From positions 1 to 17,648 of the forward strand of contig DAOWGY010000273.1 of assembly GCA_030641695.1 (NCBI GenBank): 17,648 bases of DNA, read 5' to 3'. The position numbers and the translations under genes are program-made. Shown piece by piece: positions 8,092-16,170 of this stretch (within the stretch, counting starts at the first letter, position 1; every line of letters begins with the position of its first letter). The notes beneath the pieces are model-generated. The model did not search any database. It saw only the letters and a list, made by a program, of their open reading frames with translations, and was not told the origin of the DNA. This DNA comes from Gammaproteobacteria bacterium. Its GTDB lineage: Bacteria; Pseudomonadota; Gammaproteobacteria; Steroidobacterales; Woeseiaceae.

Positions 8092-8844
8092 TTACCAGCC
8101 GATCGAACGGCCGCCGTCTACGGCAATGATCTGTCCTGTGACATAGGTCGCGTCGTGCGCGAGATAGAGCACACAGCCAGCAATGTCATCGGGTTCGCCC
8201 GCCCGTTCGAGCGGCACCTGCCGCAAGATCGACGACTTCGTCGCCTCGCTCATATCACTTTCCGGCCACAGGATTGCGCCCGGAGCGACGCCATTGACGC
8301 GGACCTCGGGCGCGAGATCTTTCGCGAGTGAGCGCGTCAGCATTGCGAGCCCGGCCTTCGCCGCGCCGTAGACGAGGTGATCACGGAGCGGGCGCTGCGC
8401 ATGAATGTCAACGATATTGACAATGGCGCCGTGGCTTTCGCGAAGCGCGGGCGCCGCAGCCTGCGACAGGAACAGGGGCGCCTTGAGATTGATCCCCAGC
8501 AAGTCGTCCCAGTGCGCTTCGGTAATTTCGCCCAGTGGCGTCGCATAAAACGTCGACGCATTATTGACGAGAATGTCGAGACGCCCTTGCCAGCCCAGGA
8601 CGTCGGCAACGAATTGCGGTATCGATGATGTGTCGAGCAGGTCAGCCCGAAATGCAGCAGCCGACCCCGGACGAGCGTCGTTGAGACTGGCGACCAGTGC
8701 GTCGGCGTGTTCCGCCGAGCCGCGATAGTGCACCGCGACAAGGGCGCCTGCCGCATGTAAATGTGACGCGATCGCCGCGCCAACGCGGCGTGCCGCACCC
8801 GTAACGAGTGCGACGCGATTTTCGAGATTGGGTCTGTTCGTCAT
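8092..8844 (-). CDS. Pteridine reductase-like short-chain dehydrogenase (PTR1/FolM type)
   Basis: NADPH-dependent SDR of 250 aa, predicted to reduce dihydro- or oxidised pterins, for example to tetrahydro forms. The nucleotide-binding motif is TGAARRVG (15-22), with Arg where ordinary SDRs have Gly; TGxxxRxG is the pteridine reductase pattern. HYRGS (39-43) fits a cofactor-specificity loop like that of PTR1 (HYHRS). NNASTFYATPL (94-104) closely resembles the PTR1 segment NNASSFYPTPL. Catalytic residues are Asp146, Tyr159 and Lys163; the Asp-Tyr distance of 13 residues equals that of PTR1 (Asp181/Tyr194). The protein ends in the usual VTGQIIAVDGGRSIGW. It lies close to folB and folK, which supports a pterin substrate, but is on the opposite strand and convergent with the S41 protease gene. 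Whether it acts on dihydromonapterin, dihydrobiopterin or dihydrofolate cannot be told. Confidence 0.88.
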   Translation of the reverse strand: MTNRPNLENRVALVTGAARRVGAAIASHLHAAGALVAVHYRGSAEHADALVASLNDARPGSAAAFRADLLDTSSIPQFVADVLGWQGRLDILVNNASTFYATPLGEITEAHWDDLLGINLKAPLFLSQAAAPALRESHGAIVNIVDIHAQRPLRDHLVYGAAKAGLAMLTRSLAKDLAPEVRVNGVAPGAILWPESDMSEATKSSILRQVPLERAGEPDDIAGCVLYLAHDATYVTGQIIAVDGGRSIGW

Positions 8845-8932
8845 TGTCGTATCGAAGCAGTATTTCCGGCAGACAGCAATTTCTTGCGAGTCAGGCTATA
8901 AAGGCGTCATTCTGAAAGACTTCGAACACTAC

Positions 8933-10117
8933 ATGCAACACGAGCACGGATTTTCATTGCCGCAGCCCGATGCGCATAGCGCTGCTCACAGTACGCGATG
9001 CGCCAGGTATATTCGTGAGCGCGTACTGGACGCTGGCGGCAGTATCAGCTTCGCGGAGTTCATGCACTATGCGCTGTATGCGCCCGGCCTGGGCTACTAC
9101 AGTGCCGGCGCGCGGAAGTTCGGCGCCGACGGCGATTTCGTAACAGCGCCGGAGATTTCGACGCTGTTCGGCAACGTGCTGGCGAGGCAATGCGCCGGGA
9201 TTATCAGGCAAGTTGACGACGCATCACTGCTCGAATTTGGCGCGGGTAGCGGCAAGCTGGCCGTGGATTTGCTGCGAGCGCTGTCGCGACACGACGCGTT
9301 GCCGCGCGAGTACCGCATTATCGAGGTGTCGGCGGATCTCCGCGAGCGGCAGCAGCGCCTGTTGCATGATGAGCTTCCGGAATTCGTCGATCGGGTCGTC
9401 TGGCTCGACAGGATGCCGGACTCTCACCATGGCGTGATCATCGCCAACGAAGTTCTCGATGCACTGCCCGTGGAGCGGTTTCTGCGCAGGGAAGACGGTG
9501 TGCGCCAGTTGCGCGTTACCGTTGAAGGCGATGAATTCGTATTCGTCGATGAGCCGGCACCCGAGGTTCTGGCGATGGCGGTCGAGGCTATCGAGCAGGA
9601 TATTGGCGCATCGCTGCCCGAAGGGTTCATTTCCGAAGTGTCCCTGTCTGCGCCAGCCTGGGTCCGTGATATGGCCGCCACGCTCGGGCAAGGTATCGCG
9701 TTGCTGTTCGATTATGGCGTCAGCCGACGGGAGTATTACGCGAGCGACCGCAATGAAGGGTGGCTGCGCTGCCATTTTCGCCATCGCGTTCACAGCGATC
9801 CCCTGATCCTGCCGGGCATTCAGGATCTGACGGCATGGGTGGATTTCACGGCCGTCGCCACCGCCGCGGTCGACGCGGGCCTCGAAGTGGCAGGTTACGT
9901 CAGTCAGTCACAATTTCTGCTGGGTGGCGGCCTGGATGAGGAACTCCGTGACATTGCCGGGTTGCCACTCGAGTCACAGCTTGAAATGTCTGGGCAGATC
10001 AAAATGTTGACCCTGCCCGGAGAGATGGGCGAAAACGTCAAGTGCGTCGGCCTGGTCCGTGACACCATACCCGGCCTGGACGCATTCGGTTCGGCCGACA
10101 GGACACACACCCTATGA
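8933..10117 (+). CDS. MidA/NDUFAF7-family SAM-dependent methyltransferase (COG1565, DUF185)
   Basis: Class I methyltransferase of 394 aa. The family hallmark GLGYYSAGARKFGADGDFVT lies near residues 54-73 and the SAM-binding motif I, LLEFGAGSGKLAVDLL, near 99-114. ANEVLDALPVERF (about 171-183) is a second family signature and LLFDYGVSRREYY (about 258-270) a third. The mitochondrial relative NDUFAF7 dimethylates an arginine of the complex I subunit NDUFS2; the bacterial substrate is not established. Start at ATG 8933 gives an N-terminus (SLPQPDAHSAAHS) matching the family; the frame is open back to 8828, but that would run into the opposite reductase gene's start. A TATAAA box at 8897-8902 may be its -10. 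It is followed 28 bp later by uppP, likely in one transcript. Confidence 0.9.
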   Translation: MQHEHGFSLPQPDAHSAAHSTRCARYIRERVLDAGGSISFAEFMHYALYAPGLGYYSAGARKFGADGDFVTAPEISTLFGNVLARQCAGIIRQVDDASLLEFGAGSGKLAVDLLRALSRHDALPREYRIIEVSADLRERQQRLLHDELPEFVDRVVWLDRMPDSHHGVIIANEVLDALPVERFLRREDGVRQLRVTVEGDEFVFVDEPAPEVLAMAVEAIEQDIGASLPEGFISEVSLSAPAWVRDMAATLGQGIALLFDYGVSRREYYASDRNEGWLRCHFRHRVHSDPLILPGIQDLTAWVDFTAVATAAVDAGLEVAGYVSQSQFLLGGGLDEELRDIAGLPLESQLEMSGQIKMLTLPGEMGENVKCVGLVRDTIPGLDAFGSADRTHTL

Positions 10118-10145
10118 CTCGAAGGACAACGGACAGAGATAAGCA

Positions 10146-10943
10146 ATGACCTGGTTGCAGGTCATTGTGCTCGCCATCGTACAGGGGCTGACGGAGTTCC
10201 TGCCGATCTCGAGTTCCGGTCATCTCGTCCTGGTGCCATCGGCTGCCGGTTGGAGTGATCAGGGCCTCGCGTTCGACGTTGCCGTGCATTTCGGGTCGCT
10301 GATCGCAGTTTGTGTGTTTTTCCGCAACGACATCGTCGCCCTGTTGCGGGGCAGCGGTCAGTTGCTGACTTTCACAATGCAGACACCCGAATCCCGAATT
10401 GCGCTGGCTATCGGTATCGGTACGGTGCCGGCCGCTGCCGCCGGACTTGCGCTCGCTGGCTGGATCGAGGCCAATCTCAGGAGTCCGACCGTGATCGTGT
10501 TTACGTTGGCGGGCTATGCCATCGTCATGGTGCTGGCGGACCGTTTCGGGCGACGCGAAAGAAATGTCGCAGACGTCACGTTGCGTGATGCCATCGTCAT
10601 CGGTTGTGCGCAGGCACTGGCGCTCGTGCCAGGAACGTCACGCTCGGGTGTGACGATTTCGGCCGCGCGCATACTGGGCTTCGATCGCCGCGACGCGGCG
10701 CGGTATTCATTTCTGCTGTCCGTGCCGGTCATCCTGCTGGCATCGATTTACGAGATGGGCGGGCTGATTGTCGGAGACGAGCCGGTTGCGTGGCTGCAGT
10801 TGGCGATAGCTGCGCTCGTATCGGCAGTGGTCGCGTACGCGAGCATCGACTTTTTCATGCGCTTCGTGAGCCGCATCGGCCTGTTACCATTTGCGCTGTA
10901 TCGACTCGTCCTGGCCGCAGTAATTCTCTATGTGCTGGTTTAG
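10146..10943 (+). CDS. uppP: Undecaprenyl-diphosphatase UppP (BacA)
   Basis: Inner-membrane phosphatase that converts undecaprenyl diphosphate to undecaprenyl phosphate, recycling the lipid carrier for peptidoglycan and other envelope polymers; overproduction gives bacitracin resistance. The 265-aa polytopic protein has the two family signatures: QGLTEFLPISSSGHL (13-27), with Glu17 and Glu21, and PGTSRSGVTI (162-171), with the catalytic Arg167. Several hydrophobic helices follow one another, for example near 85-105, 115-131, 188-204 and 215-265. It lies 28 bp after the methyltransferase gene and overlaps the next gene by 14 nt, so expression is probably coupled to that outer-membrane protein. 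In E. coli uppP also neighbours cca and folB, so this is a conserved neighbourhood. Confidence 0.97.
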   Translation: MTWLQVIVLAIVQGLTEFLPISSSGHLVLVPSAAGWSDQGLAFDVAVHFGSLIAVCVFFRNDIVALLRGSGQLLTFTMQTPESRIALAIGIGTVPAAAAGLALAGWIEANLRSPTVIVFTLAGYAIVMVLADRFGRRERNVADVTLRDAIVIGCAQALALVPGTSRSGVTISAARILGFDRRDAARYSFLLSVPVILLASIYEMGGLIVGDEPVAWLQLAIAALVSAVVAYASIDFFMRFVSRIGLLPFALYRLVLAAVILYVLV

Positions 10944-11766
10944 GTATCTGATTCTGTTGCTCCTGTCGGGCAACAGCTGGGCGGCTGGTGAGTTTGTGAT
11001 CGCGGCTGGCCTGGAAGGAGACTCAGCCGACGGTTTGGCGGCGGCACTGTTTGGCGACGTCGCCATCGGCGAGGACACCTGGTTGTCTGGTGGCATCGCG
11101 CACAGTGCGGTCGATGTCGCGATTCGTGAGGATCTCGAGACCTGGTACGCGGACGTCGGCATCGATTATTTTTTCGATCCGGCCGGTGTTCGCATCGGTG
11201 TCGCGTATTGGGGTGACGACAGCATCCTGGATTCGAAAGACGTGCGGGCCTCGCTTTATTTCCGTGGCGACAGGGGATCCCTGAGTCTCGACTACGAGTT
11301 CCGGGATTTCGAATTGCAATTGCCGGACTTCGATATATTTCCGCGGCGCAGGATCAAGTTCGATGCCAACGGCATCGGCATCGGCGCACGCATCGATCTG
11401 ACGGACACCGTAGACCTGCGTGTCAAAGGCATCGCCTACGACTACAGCGTAAATCTGCGCCTCGACCCCAATCGCGACATCGTCAACATCATCTCGGTAT
11501 CGCGCCTGAGCCTGATCAATTCGCTGGTCGACTACCGGGCCAACATCGGACTGGGATTCGACTTCGGGCTGAAGCGCCTGGAATTCGACATTGCGCAGTG
11601 GCAAGGTGCTGTTGCCGGTGCCAGGACCAACTCATATTCCGTGCGGTTCCTGACGCCGATCGGCGAGCGCAATGACATCGAATTCGGGCTCGGCTATGAC
11701 GATTCCGATGTCTACGGTGAAGTTACCGTGTTTTCCGTGTACCTGTATTTCTACGGCGGGACCTGA
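10930..11766 (+). CDS. Predicted outer-membrane beta-barrel protein, function unknown
   Basis: I do not recognise a specific family. The 278-aa product starts with a signal peptide (MCWFRYLILLLLSGNSWA, likely cut after Ala18 or Ala19) and then consists of alternating polar/hydrophobic stretches with aromatic ends. Examples are YADVGIDYFF, VRIGVAYWG, VRASLYFRG, IGIGARIDL, VDLRVKGIAYDYSVNL, RANIGLGFDFG and EVTVFSVYLYFYGG at the C-terminus. About 10-12 strands can be counted, fitting a small outer-membrane barrel; turns are rich in Asp and Gly. The ATG lies inside uppP (14-nt overlap, different frame), implying translational coupling. At its other end it overlaps the convergent cca gene by 16 nt. 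The barrel call is strong from pattern; any transport or structural role would be a guess. Confidence 0.75.
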   Translation: MCWFRYLILLLLSGNSWAAGEFVIAAGLEGDSADGLAAALFGDVAIGEDTWLSGGIAHSAVDVAIREDLETWYADVGIDYFFDPAGVRIGVAYWGDDSILDSKDVRASLYFRGDRGSLSLDYEFRDFELQLPDFDIFPRRRIKFDANGIGIGARIDLTDTVDLRVKGIAYDYSVNLRLDPNRDIVNIISVSRLSLINSLVDYRANIGLGFDFGLKRLEFDIAQWQGAVAGARTNSYSVRFLTPIGERNDIEFGLGYDDSDVYGEVTVFSVYLYFYGGT

Positions 11767-12983
11767 AACGTTGCCCGGAACGCCTTGACGGCGGCAAGCC
11801 GCGCGCTGCTAATCGCTGCCGGGATCGCATCACCTTCCTCTTGGGCTGCAATACTTGCCGTGTCGACGTTTGTTGCTGCCTCGAACGCGCCGCGAAACAG
11901 CTCGGCCTGTGAGTAGTCGCGGTCCTCGAGGCCCTTGCGGCCACGCGCGTCAGCCTCGCAGGCAATCAGAAACAGCTCGAATCTCTCCGGGCGGCGAAAC
12001 GCATCGGTCGACTCGAGCACACGCAGGATCGTCGAGGCGCGCAGATCATACGCGCGGTGGCAATGCGTGTGGAACTCGGATACCAGGACGCCCAGATCAC
12101 GGCAGGCTTTCGGTACGGGCAAGCGTTTCGAGAGGCCGCGAATCAGTTTGATGCCGCGTTGTTCGTGACCGGCATGACTCGGCAATTTGCGCTTGTCGGT
12201 CGTCGCCTTGCCAAGGTCGTGCACGAGCGCCGCGAACCGCACCTCGAGATCCGTTGACAGCTTCTCGGCCTGGTCGAGCACCATCATGACGTGGACTCCG
12301 GTGTCGATTTCCGGGTGCCATTTTTCAGGTTGCGGGATGCCGAAGAGTGCGTCGACCTCCGGAAACAGAACGCGCAATGCACCGCATTCCCTGAGCGTCT
12401 CGAAGAACACACGACTGTTGGCGCCGGCGAGTGCTGCTTCCGTTTCTTTCCACACGCGATCCGGCACCAATGCATCGACCTCGCCGTCTTCGACCATTGT
12501 TCGCATCAGTTGCATGGTTTCTGCGGCGATCTCAAAGCCCTGCTCGGAGAATCGGGCAGCGAATCGGGCGACGCGCAGAATGCGGACCGGATCTTCGATA
12601 AACGCATCGGATACGTGGCGCAGCGTGCGGTCCTCGATGTCGTTCAGACCATCGAACGGATCCACGATGTTGCCGTCGGTGTCCTTCGCGATCGCGTTGA
12701 TCGTCAGGTCGCGCCGTCCGAGATCGTCTTCGATCGTGACGTCAGGTGAGGTGTGGAATTCGAAGCCATGGTAACCGGCCGCGGTCTTACGCTCGGTACG
12801 GGCCAGTGCGTATTCCTCGCCGGTCTCCGGGTGCAGGAACACCGGGAAGTCCTTGCCGACCTGCTTGTAACCCGCGTTCCTGAGCTGCTCGGGCGTCGCT
12901 CCCACGACGCACCAATCCCGCTCATTTACTGGGATTCCAAGCTGTTCGTCACGAACAGCGCCACCGACGAGGTACACTTGCAT
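11751..12983 (-). CDS. cca: Multifunctional CCA-adding tRNA nucleotidyltransferase with HD domain
   Basis: Adds or repairs the 3'-CCA of tRNAs using CTP and ATP without a nucleic acid template; the gammaproteobacterial form also carries an HD phosphohydrolase domain. The 410-aa length equals that of the E. coli enzyme (412). Motif A includes YLVGGAVRDEQLG (4-16) and NERDWCVVG (20-28). TGEEYALARTERKTAAGYHG follows, then EDDLGRRDLTINAIA with motif B, and IEDPVRILRVARFAARF. The HD domain is seen as FAALVHDLGKATTDK and HEQRGIKLI. The first carboxylate of the metal-binding pair is Glu21 rather than the Asp of E. coli; Asp23 is kept. A TAGAAT box ends only 6 nt before the ATG, so the mRNA may be leaderless. 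Its 3' end overlaps the barrel gene by 16 nt. Confidence 0.96.
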   Translation of the reverse strand: MQVYLVGGAVRDEQLGIPVNERDWCVVGATPEQLRNAGYKQVGKDFPVFLHPETGEEYALARTERKTAAGYHGFEFHTSPDVTIEDDLGRRDLTINAIAKDTDGNIVDPFDGLNDIEDRTLRHVSDAFIEDPVRILRVARFAARFSEQGFEIAAETMQLMRTMVEDGEVDALVPDRVWKETEAALAGANSRVFFETLRECGALRVLFPEVDALFGIPQPEKWHPEIDTGVHVMMVLDQAEKLSTDLEVRFAALVHDLGKATTDKRKLPSHAGHEQRGIKLIRGLSKRLPVPKACRDLGVLVSEFHTHCHRAYDLRASTILRVLESTDAFRRPERFELFLIACEADARGRKGLEDRDYSQAELFRGAFEAATNVDTASIAAQEEGDAIPAAISSARLAAVKAFRATFQVPP

Positions 12984-13020
12984 CGCACGATTCTAGCAAA
13001 CGGACCCTTGTGCGCCGCCA

Positions 13021-14061
13021 GTGAATTTGTACTTCTCTCCAAAACTTCTCGTTTCTATCGGTATGCTCGCCACCCTGTCAGGCTGCTATTACGTGCAGGC
13101 AACGCGTGGGCAGATGGAGGTGCTTGGCAAGAGAGAGCCTATCGAGGAGCTTTTGCAAAGCCCGGAAACGCCGCAAGACCTGAGCCGCAAACTGAAACTC
13201 GTGCAGGAGGCACGGCAGTTTTCTGTCGACGAACTGGCATTGCCCGATAACAAAAGCTATCGGACCTACTCCGACCTCGAGCGCGACTATGTCGTCTGGA
13301 ACGTGTTTGCAGCTCCGGAATTTTCGCTGGCTGCGCGCGACTGGTGTTATCCGGTCGTCGGTTGCGTCAGCTATCGCGGCTACTTTTCGGAACAGGCGGC
13401 CAACAAGGAAGCGGGTAAACTCAAAGGGAAGGGATTTGACGTCGCAGTCGGCGGTGTGCCTGCGTATTCGACGCTCGGCAATTTCGACGACCCGGTCCTG
13501 AACACGATGATGTATTGGGATGACATTCATCTCGTATCTACCCTGTTTCACGAACTTGCGCACCAGGTCCTCTATATAAAGGACGACACCGGGTTCAATG
13601 AATCGTTTGCTACCGCCGTTGAGGAGATCGGTATCGAGCGCTGGCTGGATTCGAACGGCATGCAAGGTGACATGAGTCGGTACCGGGCGCGCAAGGAGCA
13701 GCATCGGCAACTCGTCGACCTCGTCAGTGCTGCGCGTGAGGATCTCGGCGACTACTACAGCCGGGATATCGATCTGGAGACGATGCGCCGACTCAAAGCA
13801 TCACGGCTCGCGCAATTATCCGCGGACGTGCGTGCCGCGCTCGAGGCCGCTGGGCGCACGAACAATCACTGGTTGAGCAGCGAACTCAATAACGCTCGAC
13901 TACTGCTCATGACGATCTACGACGGCCGTGTGCCGGCGTTTCGTGCGCTTTTCGCGGAGTGTGACTTCGACCTCGCGTGTTTTTATTCGGAGGCGAAATC
14001 AATATCGAAGTTGAAGAAGCTGGAGCGGGATGCTCGTCTCGATGCACTGGCAAGTGCATAG
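13021..14061 (+). CDS. Lipoprotein zinc metallopeptidase, putative aminopeptidase family (COG4324-like)
   Basis: 346-aa protein starting with GTG. The start gives MNLYFSPKLLVSIGMLATLSGC, a lipoprotein signal with lipobox LSGC and lipidated Cys22, so it is probably envelope-anchored. The zinc site is HELAH at 177-181 in TLFHELAHQVLYIKDD, and FNESFATAVEE places a third ligand or active-site Glu at 194, 13 residues later. This HExxH-NExFA arrangement matches what I remember of the uncharacterised 'putative aminopeptidase' family (COG4324). Aminopeptidase activity is only a family label; substrate is unknown. The C-terminal third is helical and charged. It diverges from cca with 37 bp between the starts, and its 3' end faces the lytic transglycosylase gene 9 bp away. 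Confidence 0.85.
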   Translation: MNLYFSPKLLVSIGMLATLSGCYYVQATRGQMEVLGKREPIEELLQSPETPQDLSRKLKLVQEARQFSVDELALPDNKSYRTYSDLERDYVVWNVFAAPEFSLAARDWCYPVVGCVSYRGYFSEQAANKEAGKLKGKGFDVAVGGVPAYSTLGNFDDPVLNTMMYWDDIHLVSTLFHELAHQVLYIKDDTGFNESFATAVEEIGIERWLDSNGMQGDMSRYRARKEQHRQLVDLVSAAREDLGDYYSRDIDLETMRRLKASRLAQLSADVRAALEAAGRTNNHWLSSELNNARLLLMTIYDGRVPAFRALFAECDFDLACFYSEAKSISKLKKLERDARLDALASA

Positions 14062-14070
14062 GAGCCCCTG

Positions 14071-16062
14071 TCACCTGCGCGCGAGTTGTTGATCCTCGGG
14101 TGGCGACTGCACGACCGGCAATTCATCGGACAAGCGTCGTACCTCGCCCGTCAGGCGCCAGTGGAAAATGGTCTCGGCAGCCATGACACGTCGTACGTAC
14201 TTGCGGGTCTCGTTGAACGGGATGTTCTCGATCCAGACGCGGGCATCGATGACACCTGACTCGGGCAGCCAGCGGTCGACACGATGCGGCCCGGCATTGT
14301 AAGCGGCCGTCGCGAGCACGCGGTTGCCGTCATAGCGTTCGGCCATATTGCCCAGGTACGTCGTACCGAGACGGATGTTCTTGTGCGGGTCCGTCAGTGT
14401 GTCAAGGCCGGAGTAGGGCAGTTTGATCTCGCGTGCCACCTTGCGACCTGTAGACGGCATGAGTTGCATCAGTCCGATGGCGCCTGCGCTCGAGCGTGCG
14501 TCGCGCATGAACAGGCTCTCACTGCGCGCGACGCCAAGCGCCCAGGTAGCCGGAATGCTGGCTGTCGATGAATGTTGCTCGAAAGATTGTCTGAACGGCA
14601 GCGGATAACGCAATGTCAGATCGTCATAATGACCGATGCTTGCCGCTGTCGAAATCGCGCGTGAGTGCCAGCCCCAGCGACCGGCAAGAACGGCGGCCTG
14701 CAACTTCTCCTCGGGCGAAAAATAAGCAATGACCGCATCCCATTCGGAGCGGCCGCGGCCGTCGAGGCCGACCAGAAACAATTCCCTGGCCCGGACCAGG
14801 TCCTCGCGCGCCGCCATCTTGTCGATCATTGTGGCATTAGCTTCGAGTGTGTCGTGTTCGAATGAGTACGTGATGCCGAGTTCATCCGCCGCGAGGAAGC
14901 CGTAGTAGCTGCGCTCGTTCGCCAGGGTCTCCCAAATGCTGTGTGCTGAGACCAAATTTCCAATGCGCTGCAACGCCACTGCGCGCCAGTATTGCCACTG
15001 TTCGGAGTCGCGTTCGTCTGCCGTCATCATTGCAACGTCATTCAGCAGGTCGGTCCATTGCTCGTGACGCAGGCTGGTACGTGCTCGCCAGCGCATGACT
15101 TCTTCGTCCTGCTCGGGAAGCGGCAGGCTCGTCAGTAATTCGTAGGCGCCGGGGAGATCGTCCCGCGCTGTCCAGAGAGCGATATGCCGCAGTGTCGCGT
15201 GCCTTAGATCGGGAGAGAACGTGTGTGCGTCCTCGATAGATTTCCAGAGTTCGAGCGCTTTCTCCGGATCGGCGAATGTGACGCGCTCGACGGCATAAGC
15301 GAGCCGCTGTCGCGTGAACTCATCGCTTGCTCGTGGTCCGTGTGTTTTGATGAATCGCTCGGGGTTCGATTGCGCCTGCAGCCACAGACCTGCCTGGTCC
15401 AGGAGCGATTGGTCGAGCGAGCGGGCAAGCCAGCGTGCCCGAGTAAATTCTCGTGCGTCGATTGCGAGCGCGTAGCGCGCACGGTAATCGTCGTCGTCCA
15501 GCAAATTCTGTGCGCGCAAGTACTCGAAGACCGAGTCGCATTCTTCAGCCTGACTCGTGCCGGTTAGCCACAGGACCCGGGCACGATTGATGATGCGATC
15601 CCCGCGGCCGGCGTCGAGTTCGGCATGCAGCGCGATGCAATCGAGCCTGGCGATTTCGAGGCCCTGGTAATAGGCCTGGTAAATATTCAGGAACTCTTCG
15701 AGTTTGCCGGCTTTGGCGAGATGAAGCGCGTAGCGGTAGCGGAGTTCACGGGCGGGCTTTAATGTTCCGTGATGATCGAGGAAGGCATCTATCGCCTCGT
15801 GATCCGCCGTACGGATCTCCGCCCGGAACCACGAGGCACGCAGGTCCGGCCACAACACGTAGCGCTGCAGCAGACGGCGCTCCTTGTCGCTGAGCGCGTC
15901 GACGGCGGTCCAGTTGCCGCGTTCGACGCTCTCGTAGACCTGGCGAAACAGCTCGCGCTGAGTGTCGATTTCGGCGCTCGCAGCAGACTGGCCGTGAAGC
16001 AGCAGGAAAATCGCGGCGATAGTGCCGGCAATAAGCTTCAGGGAGACCAGTCGTAGCGTCAT
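14071..16062 (-). CDS. Soluble lytic murein transglycosylase (Slt70-like)
   Basis: Periplasmic enzyme that cleaves the MurNAc-GlcNAc bond of peptidoglycan with formation of 1,6-anhydroMurNAc. The 663-aa protein has a signal peptide ending SAASA (cleavage near residue 30), then about 430 residues of helical repeats with ELWKSIEDAH- and SYYGFLAADELGI-type segments, as in the doughnut-shaped U and L domains of Slt70. The C-terminal catalytic domain follows: WALGVARSESLFMRDARSSA, with the catalytic Glu515, then GLMQLMPSTGRKVA (530-543), RLGTTYLGNMAERYDGN and the closing ATAAYNAGPHRVDRWLP. All three transglycosylase family 1 motifs are intact. It lies 108 bp downstream of the DegQ-like protease gene, separated by a terminator-like hairpin, so it probably has its own promoter. 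Confidence 0.93.
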   Translation of the reverse strand: MTLRLVSLKLIAGTIAAIFLLLHGQSAASAEIDTQRELFRQVYESVERGNWTAVDALSDKERRLLQRYVLWPDLRASWFRAEIRTADHEAIDAFLDHHGTLKPARELRYRYALHLAKAGKLEEFLNIYQAYYQGLEIARLDCIALHAELDAGRGDRIINRARVLWLTGTSQAEECDSVFEYLRAQNLLDDDDYRARYALAIDAREFTRARWLARSLDQSLLDQAGLWLQAQSNPERFIKTHGPRASDEFTRQRLAYAVERVTFADPEKALELWKSIEDAHTFSPDLRHATLRHIALWTARDDLPGAYELLTSLPLPEQDEEVMRWRARTSLRHEQWTDLLNDVAMMTADERDSEQWQYWRAVALQRIGNLVSAHSIWETLANERSYYGFLAADELGITYSFEHDTLEANATMIDKMAAREDLVRARELFLVGLDGRGRSEWDAVIAYFSPEEKLQAAVLAGRWGWHSRAISTAASIGHYDDLTLRYPLPFRQSFEQHSSTASIPATWALGVARSESLFMRDARSSAGAIGLMQLMPSTGRKVAREIKLPYSGLDTLTDPHKNIRLGTTYLGNMAERYDGNRVLATAAYNAGPHRVDRWLPESGVIDARVWIENIPFNETRKYVRRVMAAETIFHWRLTGEVRRLSDELPVVQSPPEDQQLARR

Positions 16063-16140
16063 CGTCGGAGCGCAATCCCTTGTCTGGAAATCACTTCAGA
16101 TAAGGCTTCGACCTTACTGATCGCAAAGAAGTTGCGCAAG

Positions 16141-16162
16141 AAAAAAGGCTCCGACTCCTTTT
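16141..16162 (-). terminator. Terminator-like hairpin after the DegQ-like gene
   Basis: On the minus strand AAAAGG (16157-16162), an 8-nt loop and CCTTTT (16143-16148) form a 6-bp stem ending in a run of six T (16146-16141). It starts 9 nt after the protease stop codon and precedes slt. The stem is AT-rich, so termination may be partial. The GGAGTCGGAGCC core resembles short dispersed palindromes seen in some gammaproteobacterial genomes. Confidence 0.55.
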
Positions 16163-16170
16163 CTGTTCAA

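Noticed and set aside
9224..9793. 189-codon minus-strand open frame
   Set aside because: Antisense to the methyltransferase gene whose motifs are intact. No supporting features.
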